From contig CM041465.1 in assembly GCA_023213395.1 (NCBI GenBank), positions 114,521,741 through 114,585,740 of the forward strand: a stretch of DNA of 64,000 bases. Reading direction: 5' to 3'. The stretch's first letter is position 1. The number at the start of each line of letters is the position of its first letter. Source of the DNA: Cycas panzhihuaensis. Taxonomy: Eukaryota; Cycadophyta. The notes beneath the pieces are model-generated. The model was given only the letters and a program-made list of their open reading frames with translations, was not told where the DNA came from and searched no databases. This document shows, one piece after another, positions 24,315 to 36,058 of the stretch. Position numbers and translations under genes: made by a program.

Positions 24315-26065
24315 TCTCTTACTAATAAGTAAGTGAAGATATGTGTTTCTTATTTTTCATTTTAGTTAAGTTTAGTTCTTTTATAAGCATGTTCTAATAT
24401 TTTCTTATTATTTCAATGAATGGGTGTGCATGTGTTATTGGTCTATGATGATTTTTACTATGGTCAATAGCATAAAAAGTTTATCTAGATAAGCTTAAAG
24501 AATAAATAAAGGCTTTCCAGTACCTTCGTGGATATTTCTTTCCCTTTTTTTGCTTCTATTTATAGCAATTGATTACCTATTTCGGTCTTTTAGATGTTTT
24601 TTTATTAGAATTATTATGTTTTATATGTATTTATCCATATCCTACTATGATATTTACTTATCTAGCCATGATTTTAGACTATCCTATATTGAAATATATT
24701 TGTCTTACATTCTATTTTATTTCTAGGGAATTTCATAGTGCCATAACGTTTACCCATTATATTTTAAAAGCATAAACTTTATAGTACCATTGAAATCTCT
24801 GTTGGATGATAATCTGTGAATGGGAAAAAGAATGTATACATTTCAAAGCATAATCAATATGTCTAATTATAATTTTTACTTTGATGGTATAAAAAACCTT
24901 AGGAGAATATGTTATTTTTTCTAAATACTTCACCTTTAATGCTTTTTCTTTTTTTTTTAGACCCAATCCATGGGTAATTTACCCATGGTTTTGGCACATA
25001 GTTTAGAACCAAACCATGGACCTAATACCACTTATCTTATAGTTCATAATATCTATAAATACCTCTCATTTTTACATGGAAAGGGAAGGCCAAAATTTAT
25101 AGTATTATGCTTCCAAAATATTGCCAGATTTGTTAACTTTCATTGCTCAACTACTTGCTTCATCATAATCCACTTCTCTAGATAAGTCATTGTCTTAACA
25201 TATCACTATTATAGACATCTTAGATCAAAGTTGTATATAATAAGTAAATCTCACTAACTAAGAATTAAAAAAGGACACTCTACATGGTTTTTATTTTGAT
25301 CCATTTTAATTTATTTTTGGTTTTTAGTCATTCATTAATCTCTTTTATATGTGAATGCTTGGTTTCTTACTTTCTACATCTTGTATGCTTCATTCTACCT
25401 ATGTAAGAGTGTCTTACAAAGGGAAAAAGACCAAGTATTACAAGTTGAGTTTTGATTTAGTGGCAATCCCACTATTTTTTAGGCACCCTTTCCTATTTCA
25501 AGTATTGTTCATTCCAGTTTATATTTTCTTTACTTATATTAGATTTTAGAGGTTTTTACTTTCTATTACATGCATAAATTTGCATGTGGAGGAGAGTAAT
25601 AAAGTGATTTTATGCATGCTATGAGGTACATATGAGTTAGAGCCAACTCTTCCTTCTCTCATTCTTTCCACCAATTTAAAAGTACCCATTGCATAACCAA
25701 AGCACCTCATGAGTTATTTTAGCATTACTAAAAGGTAGGGTTTTATCAAGTGAGTTTTAAATATTTTTTGGTGATTTTGATAAAAGCGTAAAACTTTTTC
25801 TTATCATAAGTCAATCTAGCAAGTAGAAATGCAACTAAGTTTTGTTTAGGAACCTCATTTATATACATATGATTTGTTACCCTTTGATGAAATATACATT
25901 AGAGAGAGTTTTTAGATATAGAAATAAGATAGTGAAATTATAAAAATAAAGGACACATTAAATTTAGGTTTTCTCCTTTGAACCTTTCTTTCTAGCATTT
26001 GCTTTTCAAATGAAAATAGTAAAGATCTTTTAAATATATTTCTAATTCTAAATCTCATTTAAAAG

Positions 26066-26084
26066 AAAAAAAAAAAAAAAAAAA
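26066..26084. repeat. Poly(A) run
   Basis: 19 A after AAAAG. It could be the tail of an old retroposed sequence, but nothing upstream is recognisable. Confidence 0.6.
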
Positions 26085-27818
26085 GTTAAATACTTATATT
26101 CTTGTCATGATTGCATGTTCCTCTCCTTTCCTCTTATACAAATAGCTTTAATTATAAGTCAAAAGAGAATATAAAGTAATTAAAAAAGAAGAAAAAGAAA
26201 AGAATTTTCTTTATTCATTTTCCACATCACATTCTTTTTCAGTGATGTACACTTTGTAAGGGCCATGATATAGTATAAATTTATACTTCTTATGAATCTT
26301 CAAATCCATGGGGCTAATAGGCTTATTATAGACTAAATTATCTATTGTTTTCATTTAAATCCAAAAGTATTATATTAATATGGTAGCTTTGTTGAGTGTT
26401 TTTTTAGTTTGATTTAGGATTAGGTCCTTCCTTCAACTAAAAAGAGGGGATTACTTTATTTCTTTTTAGATTTCATTCACCAAATGATAAAGGTGCTCTC
26501 ATGCCTTTAGGTAGAGTCAATCTTTGATCCATATTCTGAAATAACAAAGCCCATCTCTAATGAGGGATGCCTATCTCCACCACATGATAATGCATAGGGT
26601 GTTAATAGTCAAGTGAGCCTCATTAGTCTTATTAAGAGTGGTTATCTCTTACTATTTACCTCTTAGAGATGAAGGTTTATTTTAGTTAAATGTGGGCACA
26701 TATGGAGTGCCTTATACTTGTATAAGATGGGTCACCAGTATCGATAAACCTCCACCATCTTATCCATAATTAATATATCGTATGGTATTAGCTTATTTAA
26801 ACCTCTTATTCTAGTTAGTTCCATCTTATTTATTCTAGATTAAATCTATTATTTAGTTTATTTAGGAGTTAGGGTTAGGTTAGGCTAGTCCAACTTTGAG
26901 GTAATTAGTTATGTAGGATAGGTGCATAGAAGAGAATATAATTCAAACGTATGTGCCCTAATAACACCTTCATACTCTAAGGGCCTTTTTTAAGTGTTGT
27001 TTGGTCCTTTCGAAGAAATTTTTGACAAATAAATTGATATTATCTCTATGCTTCTAGATAATTAGTAGTTTTCTCTTAATTATTTTCATTCTTTATTTCT
27101 TCATTTACTTGCCTACACCACTAATTTAAACAGATAAATATTTTTATGCTTTCTTTCAAGTTATCTCTCTTTTTCTTTTTATGTACATTATGCACACTGA
27201 CACATTACCCATTCTAGCCTAGAATATAGTCATATTTTATCTCCACATTCGTATCTATAAGATACATAAAAGTCCCATCAGAGGTATGTGCTTGTACTCT
27301 TTTTATATTAAATCCTCTTCATCTTCTAGTCTTTTACTGAGTTATGTTGTTCATCCTTCCCTCCTATGACTTGTGCTTTAAAATCTACTTTCCAAAAGAT
27401 ATTAATAACATTTATCTAGTGCATTTATTATAATTAATATTTTGTTATCATAAATTGATTTAAGTTATTCTTCATTAGTCAATTTCTTACTTTGGAAGGT
27501 AATTGGTTGGCCTTCTTATATGAGTATTACTCCTATTCTAGTTCTTATTACATTGTATTTGATGTTGAATGGTTTAAAAAAAATCAATGATCCTAATACA
27601 AGTACTAATATTAGAATTTCCTTTTGTTTCTTAAAGTAATCCTATGCTTACTTGCTCCATTGGAAATCATCTTTCTTCAATAGATTTATTAATTTGGTAT
27701 TTATGAGCATAGTTTTTAATGAACTACATATAAATTGAATCAGATAAAAAACAAGATTTGGAATATTTCTAAAAGTTAAATTAATAAATAACTAATGAAT
27801 AAGGTATTACAATAATAT

Positions 27819-27842
27819 AGAGAGAGAGAGAGAGAGAGAGAG
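27819..27842. repeat. (AG)12 microsatellite
   Basis: Twelve uninterrupted AG units, followed by AAAG. Confidence 0.95.
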
Positions 27843-28564
27843 AAAGCTTAAAGGCTTTGACCAAAAAGCCACATCCTAACACTTATTAATCTTAACTAGT
27901 AATATATTTAAACACTTAACATAGCCTATCGTATTGGTTTATAATAGTAAATAGTTATATTTTGGAGATACCAAGGTCATGGACCCATAGAGACCATATC
28001 TAGTAAGTTTTAGTGGTTAATTTTTAAAAATTCTGGTTAAAATATAATAGGTTTAAAAAGAGGAGGTTTTAATATTAAAAATAATTTGAATTGGTTAGAA
28101 AGGGAGCAAGCCACTCTATATTTCTTATAAATTAAGGGTGGTGATACTCAATGAGACCATAGGGTGATTCTTAACCATTAAAAACATTTATTTTTTTATA
28201 ATTTTATTTCTTTCATGTTTTTCTTCTTGTATTTGAGGCAGCTAGTCTATCAACATTTAATAGGCCCTATTAAATTTTTTATATATTATTAAAATATTTG
28301 GCAGTACTATCATAATTTTAATAGTACCATTAAAATTTTAGCAATATTGTTATAATTTTGACTAGGTTCTTAAAAATTTTCTAGGTTAATTAAATTTAAT
28401 ACTATAACTCCACCAAAATTGGACTTTTAAAATGGCCAATAGATTTTCTTTAAGAAAAAAAATTAATAAAAAATAATCATGTAATAGAAATAGAGAGAGA
28501 GAAGATGCTTTATATTATAATTAATAAATACTCTAAATTTTTTTATTATATAGAGGGTACAACA

Positions 28565-28935
28565 TGTTAGATATATTGAAAATATATGCACCTAAGACAA
28601 CAACTCTAATACTAGGTTAAATTACATAACCAAACATACAAATCAAGATTATAAATTATGAAGCCATATAAGTGAAATAATAAATGAACAAATATGTATA
28701 AATATACACAATACAATATGCTTGTGGTAAATGATAACCTTTAAATTATATTATAAAAAATCAATACATATTTATAAACATATACTATCTCATGGTTGTC
28801 TAATCATATATTAAGAGCTACTTGGTTAACAAATGACTAATTATAAAAAGAAGTCTCTACACTATGACACCCTCATACACATCAAAGAGGAAATATAATA
28901 ATTTAATAATAACATTAGTTATACTTTACCGAATT
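28565..28935. repeat. N1 left terminal repeat
   Basis: Aligns with 34307-34657 through landmarks such as TTAAATTACATAACCAAA, GTGAAATAATAAATGAA, ACACATCAAAG and TAATAACAT. Confidence 0.75.
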
Positions 28936-30279
28936 TCTTCCTTAATGTTTAATCTCTCTTACACACTTGTTTTAGTTATGATATTGGCTCCATATAAAAT
29001 CCAAATATCTACTAAACACATGGTTAACAAACTTCTATACCTACTAGTCCTATAGAATGGTCTTTATGTGTATAATTTACTGATATTTATCTATAAAATA
29101 GCCTTCACTTACTTCTATTTTATCTAATTTGTTGTCTCCTACACCTTGAGGAGGAAATCTAACTAAAAACCCATAGCTCCATCCACTAAACTATGAGACA
29201 AACATATATAAATAGTTATCTCAAGAAAAATCATGTGACAAAATACTTTTATTTCTAGGCATAAACTCTAATTTTAACTCATATAATTACTTATCAAACT
29301 AAAGTTAGAACTTTGAACCATTAGAACTATCTCAAAATATGTCCAAAGAATATCATGTGACCATTCATTGTAAAGCCTCATGAGTCAACTTTTCAATGCA
29401 ACTAATAGAATTAAATCCTAACATTGTATGAGGGAGATAATGATACTATTCTAAGAACAAGTATTCTCTTAAGTGAAAAGGGTGAGAAAATTAAAAATTC
29501 CCTTTTGTTATTGGCCTAAAGTAACATAAAAAGTCCATACGATCTTGTTGGGGGATTTATAAACTTCACAAAAGTTTTAAAAGTATGTTAAGATCATATT
29601 CTAATATTTAAAACTTTAGATTATAAAAATTTAAAATAATTTTAGTCATCGCTCTTTATATCACTTGTGCATGACTTGTGAGCATTCCTTTAACACCTGA
29701 CAACCTCTACAATTAATATAAAACATTATACAATCTATATAATATAGATCTAACCCTAGATCATCTACTAACACCTTCTTCATTATTGAAACCATGCAAA
29801 AATAAGAGAAAATAATAGTTGAGAGATACTTAATTATCCTCAAATCTACTTGACTTTTAAATGAAATTGTCAAACCCTAAACTAGTGGATTAACATCATA
29901 AACACCTTTATATCACTTATAAAATCCATTTATCAACATAGATATACTCCTTGGCTGAGTAAAATAATACCTGGTAATGTGGCATCTCCTTAAATTTCAT
30001 AGGTTTTCATAACAAACCCTTATCTATTTCTACCTTTACTTGGAAATAGAGAAGCACTCAACAACCACATAAAAACTAGTTAATATAAACACTTCACATA
30101 GGCCAATTAATAGTAGTTTTAATTAGTAGGTTTTCCCCTTAAAATCATAGAGATTTCTCATAAATGACACTACTATAATAACATATAATAGTAAATAATC
30201 AAACAATACTTATTAATAGGATAATACACCATCAACAAACTCCAACAAGCCTTTGAATCCTTCATTTCATATAATTAAC
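28936..30279. other. N1 internal region, left part
   Basis: AT-rich, no protein-like frame. A 70-codon minus frame at 29661-29873 lacks any recognisable motif. It continues on the other side of G3 at 33699. Confidence 0.5.
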
Positions 30280-30390
30280 TGATCCGTTTTTAGATCTTTA
30301 ATTTCATAATACTCTCTAAAATGCCTTGTTTTTCATGTTTGTAACCTTCATTTAGTAGAAAAATGGCATTAAGATGCTTAAAAAATATAA

Positions 30391-30564
30391 AACAAGTACA
30401 ACCAAGTTGACTACAAGTGCAACTAAGTGCAACCAAGTGGTCTACAAGTGTAACTAAGTGCAACTGGGTAGTCTACAAGTGCAACTAAGTGTAACCGAGT
30501 GGTCTACAAGTGCAACCATATGATTTACAAGTGCAACCAGTGTAGATAGCAAGTGTAACCAAAG
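30391..30564 (+). repeat. Degenerate tandem array in G3 left LTR
   Basis: Repeats of a roughly 20-30 bp unit built on CAAGTGCAACTAAGTG and GTCTACAAGTGCAAC. Units vary in sequence and length. Lies in the first ~300 bp of the LTR, where U3 control sequence would be expected. Confidence 0.8.
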
Positions 30565-31115
30565 GCACTACGTAAAATGAAAACGAAAAATGTAAAAATG
30601 ACATCGATTTTGATGGAGAAAACGGAGTCTATTTTGCACGAAATTTTAGAAGGACATTTTTACATGTGTTCTCTATGCAATAAAATATAAAAAACCCTTA
30701 ATTAAATAGATTTAAGTTGGTTTTTCAACAATCCATAAATTAGTTGAAAAACTAAACAGAAAAACTATTTAAAAACTACACACAACAGGGTTAAAACTAT
30801 GAGATTTCTTCACAGAACAGACGAGAGGATGCCCAGCTGCCATAAACGTAGTAAGAGGAGCAAGATTCAAGGAAAGTTGTTGCAAAATAACTTTCCAAAA
30901 AGAAAGAATGGCTCTAAGATGAAAACTCTATGTAGGATAGAAAGAAGAAACAGAAGTGCAAATAGACAGAAGGAGCGATAGAATAGCACCCAGATCTGCT
31001 TGTGGGGGTAGTGAAGGAGCCCAAGAAGGCATAAGTTACAACTAAGAGAAGAAAAGACCAACTGCAGCAGTCCAAGGAAGATGTCAGATAGAAATTCTTC
31101 TCCGGAAAAAGGGTT

Positions 31116-31137
31116 TTTTGGTTATCGATAACCAAAA
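31116..31137. promoter_or_regulatory. 22-bp perfect palindrome in G3 left LTR
   Basis: TTTTGGTTATC followed by its reverse complement, centred on ATCGAT. Identical in the other LTR. Candidate binding site; function unknown. Confidence 0.5.
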
Positions 31138-31398
31138 CTTCATGCATAGTTCATTAGTAGTGGTTCCAAAGAACGTGTAGCAGCCTAAAATATGCCCAAC
31201 ATTCATTTCTTCTCTCCCAATTTGTTGTAGCAGTCCTATGCATGCTCAATAGAGCACAAACATAAGGAATTTTATAAGGAAAATTTTAAATATCTTCAAA
31301 TTAATATAATATTATTATAAATTTATTCTAAATTTATTTCGATTAGATTAAGTCTTTACTTTTCCATTCAAATTTAGATCAAATATGTAGTACATCAA

Positions 31399-32560
31399 AG
31401 CTAACTAATAGGAAGTTTGGATTGTACATTCCACTTCCTATTCCATCACGATCGTGGGAGAGTATCTCCATGGATTTCCTGAGGACTACCATGAACCAAA
31501 ATGGTATGGATTATTTGTTTGTAGTTGTTGATCGCTCAAGAAATGGTGATCTTAATTCCTTGTAGAAAGACACATACAAGAGAAGACATAGCTAGATTAT
31601 TTTTCCAACATATTTGGAAGTATTTTGGACTTCCCAAATCAATCATTTCTGATCAAGACAATAGATTTCTAAGTCATTTTTGGAAAACTCTTTGCAAAAT
31701 GATGGATATAAAGATGAGGATAAGCATAGCTTTTCATCCTTAAACAGATGGCTAAACTGAAGTTGTCAATAGGACATTAGTACAGTTGTTACAAGGACAC
31801 AATGCCAAGTATCCTAAGACTTGTTATAAAAGTCTCCTATATTTGCAATTTTCCTTCAATAGAGCTATCCATAGCTTAACCCAAAAATCACCATTTGAGG
31901 TATGTTTGAGATTTCTACCTGCAAGCGCTTTCGATCTAGAATTTTCTGCTCAACTTTCTACAAGAAATGGAAAGGAGGAAGAAGGAGATATAAAGGCACA
32001 AAATTTGTTGGAAAGAATTTAAAAAATCCATTAATAGGTTGAGGAGTAGCTTCAAAAATCTCAATAGAGATACAAATAGAGGCATGATGCATATAGAACC
32101 AGCCATTCCTTTAAGGAAGGAGATAGAGTTTGGTTGCACCTCAGTAAGAAATGATTGCAAGGTGAAGGCAAAAAGCTAAAGCCTATATGTTATGGTCCTT
32201 TTATAATCTTGAAGAAGATTGGGGAAAATGCTTTCCAGCTTAAACTTCTAGAATTCATGAAGATGTATTCGGCCAGAATGTTAAGAATCTGAAGATGTTT
32301 GAGCCATCCATGTTGGATGAAGATAAAGATGGAGTTCCACTCTTACCAAATCCAGAGGAGTTGCAAATAGAGAAAGAGAAACCAATGCAAAATGATTGAA
32401 TTCTTCAAAGGAAGTAGACCAAGACCAAGAGGCACAATTGAGTTCTTTAGAATTATAGAAAAAGGACAAGTATCCAGCAAGGCAAAATGGTACAATAGGG
32501 AAGAAGGGAAAGTCAAATTCCTCATCTATAACTATAAAGTTCATGAGGCCATGAATTCCT
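31399..32560 (+). pseudogene. G3 integrase and C-terminal region
   Basis: Begins inside integrase with K-F-G-L-Y and P-L-P-I-P-S-R-S-W-E-S-I-S-M-D-F. All three catalytic acids remain: Asp 31473-31475, Asp 31651-31653 (I-S-D-Q-D-N) and Glu 31759-31761 (T-E-V-V-N-R). The C-terminal GPF module reads C-Y-G-P-F-I-I-L-K-K near 32190-32220. The last part, around 32420-32500, has R-G-T-I-E-F-F-R-I and S-S-K-A-K-W, like a divergent chromodomain end. A frameshift near 31535 and several stops (near 31742, 31753, 32022) kill it. The zinc-binding N-terminus is missing. Confidence 0.82.
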
Positions 32561-32574
32561 AAAAATGGGAGTTC
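32560..32574 (+). other. G3 polypurine tract region
   Basis: AAAAATGGGAGTTC lies directly before the right LTR; the purine-rich core AAAAATGGGAG is the likely plus-strand primer. Confidence 0.55.
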
Positions 32575-32681
32575 TAATCGCCAGATCTTTAATTTCATAA
32601 TACTCTTTAAAATGTCTTATTTTTCATGTTTGTAACCTTCATTTAGTAGAAAAATGCCATTGATATGCTTAAAAAATGTAA

Positions 32682-32910
32682 AACAAGTGCAACCAAGTTG
32701 ATTATAAGTACAACTAAGTGTAACCAAGTGGTCTACAAGTGCAACTAAGTGCAACCAGGTGATCTACAAGTGTAACTAATTAGTCTACAAGTGTAACCAT
32801 GTGATCTATAAGTGTAACCAAAGTGCAACCAATGCAGACTGCAAGTGCAATCAGTGTAGATTGCAAGTGCAACTAGTACAGACTGCAAGTACAACCAGTG
32901 TGGACTGCAA
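32682..32910 (+). repeat. Degenerate tandem array in G3 right LTR
   Basis: Same array, about 55 bp longer than in the left LTR. The extra 3' units resemble GCAAGTGCAACCAGTGTAGA with a period near 24 bp. The size difference implies slippage or unequal exchange after insertion. Confidence 0.8.
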
Positions 32911-33427
32911 AAAATGGAAAACGGAAAAACAAAAAAATGGTAGTGATTTTGATGGGGAAAATGGAGTCTGTTTCACACAGCATTTTAAAAGGACATTTTT
33001 ACATGTGTCCTCTATGTAATAAAAGAGAAAAACCCCTTGATTAAATGGATTTAAGTTATTTTTTCAATAATCCATAAATTAGTTGAAAAACTAGATGGAA
33101 AACCATTTAGAAATGATGCACAATAGGGTTAAAATTGTAAGATTTCTTCACAGAATAGATGAGAGGATGCCCAATAGCCATAAACGCAGTAAGAGGAGAA
33201 AGATTCAAGGAAAGTTGATGCAAAATAACTTTCTGAAAAGAAAGAACGGCTCCAAGATGAAAAATATATGTAAGATAGAAAGAAGAAATGGAAGTACAAA
33301 CAGATGGAAGGAGCGACAAAACAACACCCAGATCTGCTCATGGGGGTAGTGAAGGAGCCCAAGAAGGCATAAGTTGCAACGGTCCAAGGAAGACGCTAGA
33401 TAGAAATTCTTCTCCAAAAAAAGGGTT

Positions 33428-33449
33428 TTTTGGTTATCGATAACCAAAA
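33428..33449. promoter_or_regulatory. 22-bp perfect palindrome in G3 right LTR
   Basis: Same 22 bases as at 31116-31137, without a mismatch, although surrounding LTR sequence differs at many positions. Confidence 0.5.
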
Positions 33450-33698
33450 CTTCATGCATAATTCATTGGCAGTGGTTCCAAAGAACGTGTAGTAGCCTGA
33501 AATGCACCCAACACTCATTTATTCTCTTCCAATTTGTTGTAACAATCCTATGTATACTCAATAGAGCACAAACATAAGGAATTTTGTAAGGAAAATTTTA
33601 AATATCTTTAAATTAATGTAATATTATTATAAATTTGTTTTGAATTTATTTCGATTAGATTAAGTATTTACTTTTCCATTCAAATTCAGATCATTAAC

Positions 33699-34306
33699 TA
33701 GAAAATTCTTTATAAGAATTAGTTTTAGAATAATAATTAGTAAGATCTACTTCCTATAACCCCCAAAAATAGTGTAATCCTCATATATGAGCTAACACAT
33801 TTACAATAACAAATCATGCTATAAAAACCCTCATCAATCATGGTCACTTTAGCACATGATAAAGGATAAAATAATGGCTTCCTCAACATTTTAACAACTT
33901 TAATAAATTTATTATGCCTACTTCAAAATCTACATTTTCTTAGATACACATGTAAGACTTATGTATACTGGCCAAACATACAAATAAATAGCCCAAAAAT
34001 GAATTAAAACATATGATAAAACTTCATGGAACTCAAAAGAACCATAACACCTATATTTCTAGTTAGATTTACTTTGACAATTAGGTGTTGTTATGTTATT
34101 CAATTTTGTGACACCAATATGCTCTAGGTACCCTATAAAATGTGATTTGAAAGCCTTTGTACAACTTGCAATAGACTTCACTTGACAAACAACTTACCTC
34201 CTTGTTTATAAATATGCATATATAAATAAGTTTTAAACATGTATGAATAGGCATATACCCTTATAGTCTTATAACTTCTCAAACGTCAAACTAAGATTTC
34301 ATACAA
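33699..34306. other. N1 internal region, right part
   Basis: Continuation of N1 after G3; AT-rich, no coding signal. Its last bases on the minus strand give a poor match to a Met-tRNA primer site. Confidence 0.5.
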
Positions 34307-34657
34307 TGTTGAAAATATACATGCCTAAGATAATGACTTTAATACTAGATTAAATTACATAACCAAATTTACAATCAAAACTATAAATCATGAAGTCATA
34401 TAGGTGAAATAATAAATGAATAAATATATACAACATAATATGCTTGTAAGAAATGATGAACTCCAAATTATATTATAAAATATTAGTATATATTTATAGA
34501 TCTAAACCACCTTATGGTTATTCAATCATATGTCAAAAGCCACTTAGTCAACTAGTAACTAATTACATGAAGAAATATTCATACTATGACCCCCTAATAC
34601 ACATCAAAGCAGGAATATAATGATTTAGTAATAACATGAGTTACATATTATCTAATA
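34307..34657. repeat. N1 right terminal repeat
   Basis: Direct repeat partner of 28565-28935, visibly diverged but collinear over its length. Confidence 0.75.
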
Positions 34658-35628
34658 AGATCTAGACACAATTATGGGTATCTTCTAAGAGAGATTTAAT
34701 ATGCTTAACAAGTGGTAACTAGATTATGTTGCAGGTGTGTGGGCTACTCTAGGCTTACTTTACTAGTACATTAGCCATAATACCAGATAACTTATAGATT
34801 TGTGAATCATTTGGTGTTGGAGGCTAGTGTATTTAGGTTTCAAGCCTTAGGTAATCTTCAGATTACCTAGATAACATTAAGAAGATTATTGAGGTTTCTA
34901 TGTTACGGTAAAGAGTGAGGGTTGCCATTGCATTGGCTGATGGGAATCGAGGAGAGGTGTGCCTCTAATTATCTAGGAGAGAATCTTATTAGGTCCATAA
35001 TAGAGTGGGCCTTTAAGTGATCTAAGACACTAAGGGTATTTCATTAGGATAAAGGATGTTGAGAAGGTAACTTAGAGAGGTTATGGGCAAGTTTGTAGGT
35101 GTATTAGTTTTAGACATTATGAGGTTAGATGACTTGATAGTTAATCCCTATATAGGGATTTTATAGGCCTTATATGGAGATGATGGATGAGACCACAAAG
35201 GGTAGGATGGAGCTCTATGTGGGGTATAGCGAGCTTATCATAAGGTAGAAATGATGGATAATAGGAGGGTACCTAACCAGAGGTTGTACCCTAGGGAGGG
35301 AGAGATGGCGCTAGTGGTGGTGATGGAGGTTAGGGTATAAGAGGTACATATGATACTAAAGCTAACTCAAAACTCAAAATGTTTTTATGAGTTATTTTAG
35401 AATGGCTTTTATCATGTTTGTATTTATGTTTTATTTAGTTTTCTAAGCATGAAATTAACATGGAGTATTCTTTGTACAAGTGTAGATATGGTTAGCTATG
35501 AGGTAATAGTAAAGGCTAAAGGTAACTTTTCCCATGATGTGGACCCTAAGAAAGCCTTCACTATGGAAAACCCATCTAACAACTACTTATAAAGCTTAAT
35601 AGATACTCAAGGGCTAGGAGACTTACAT
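34658..35628. other. Unassigned interval left of G4
   Basis: Nearly 1 kb, purine-rich on + and slightly higher in GC than its surroundings. All six frames are broken and none is protein-like. It is the DNA into which G4 inserted and continues at 47652. Identity unknown. Confidence 0.5.
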
Positions 35629-36044
35629 TGTTACATAACTCATCTCGCTAAGTTATGTAAAACAATATTATATGGAGAACTATCATCAGGTTAAGAGATA
35701 AGGCTAATTATGGAACTCCATTTATCAGCCGATAAGCTGGCCAATGGTATGTAAGGCCATTATGTGATCTAATAGAATATAAGGCCACTTAGGCTACCAA
35801 TAGGATTACATAAAAAATACCCTTTTTTGTCTATATAAGGGTCATAAATTCTAAATGATGATTATCTTGATGTAACTTTTTATAAAGATTATGTTGTAAT
35901 ACTCTCTATTTTAGTGATCATTTGGTGCTCTTATGTTCTTGTGAAGTTCTCTATTTATTTGTTTGCCCTATTGGATAAAATGAAATGATTGCGATTGTCA
36001 TTTTTCTACTATCTCAAGGAGTGCTTGTGAGAAGAAACATCCCA
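35629..36044 (+). repeat. G4 5' LTR
   Basis: 416 bp, TGTTACATAACTC ... CATCCCA, with a TATA box at 35833. Differs from the 3' LTR at roughly one base in seven or eight by eye. Confidence 0.92.
35833..35839 (+). promoter_or_regulatory. TATA box in G4 5' LTR
   Basis: TATATAA within TCTATATAAGGG about 200 bp into the LTR. Conserved in the other LTR, the usual place for the U3 promoter. Confidence 0.6.
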
Positions 36045-36046
36045 AG

Positions 36047-36058
36047 TAGTATTAGAGC
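36047..36058 (+). promoter_or_regulatory. G4 primer-binding site
   Basis: TAGTATTAGAGC two bases after the LTR, the Met-tRNA site with TGG turned to TAG. Confidence 0.75.

Larger units (their letters stand above)
24315..28564. other. Unassigned AT-rich interval
   Basis: 4.2 kb with no convincing coding frame or terminal repeat on either strand. Open frames of 60-70 codons (24569-24775, 24970-25185, 25355-25549) are what AT-rich DNA offers by chance. It contains an A run, a GA microsatellite and several long T runs. Possibly very old transposon debris or intergenic DNA. Confidence 0.5.
30280..31381 (+). repeat. G3 left LTR
   Basis: 1102 bp, TGATCCG ... AGATCA. Contains a tandem array (30391-30564) and a 22-bp palindrome (31116-31137). 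The open frames inside it have no protein motif. Confidence 0.88.
30280..33693 (+). mobile_element. G3: deletion-derived Ty3/gypsy with perfect TSD
   Basis: Two LTRs of about 1.1 kb flank only 1.19 kb of internal sequence holding integrase. Target duplication TTAAC at 30275-30279 and 33694-33698 is perfect, so the outer ends are certain. Primer-binding site, gag, protease, RT and RNase H are gone: integrase coding begins about 18 bp after the first LTR. Either the deletion happened after insertion, or a deleted RNA was mobilised in trans. Confidence 0.9.
32575..33693 (+). repeat. G3 right LTR
   Basis: 1119 bp, aligned to 30280-31381. Starts TAATCG, its TG decayed to TA, and lacks a few bases near the start. 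The tandem array inside is longer than in the left copy. Confidence 0.86.
28565..34657. mobile_element. N1: non-coding element with terminal direct repeats, interrupted by G3
   Basis: Two direct repeats of about 350 bp enclose roughly 2 kb of non-coding sequence once G3 is removed. The repeats begin TGTT and each contains TAACA near the end. A degenerate Met-tRNA-like site lies left of the right repeat on the minus strand. No gag or pol was recognised, suggesting a non-autonomous LTR element (TRIM/LARD type). Ends are uncertain by 10-20 bp, and I found no target duplication. Confidence 0.6.

Noticed and set aside
24990-25205. Possible second C1 LTR
   Set aside because: Only the last ~25 bases resemble the C1 LTR end; the rest does not align.
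26240-26600. Minus-strand reading that hinted at a Gag-like segment
   Set aside because: No conserved motif and stops in all frames; too weak to call.
30391-30564. Regular repeats resembling a CRISPR array
   Set aside because: Units are degenerate, touch one another without unique spacers and sit inside an LTR of a plant retrotransposon.
30799-31147. Open frames of 60-77 codons on both strands, repeated at 33095-33459
   Set aside because: Both sets are the same stretch of the two G3 LTRs. The frames differ between copies, so no shared protein is supported.
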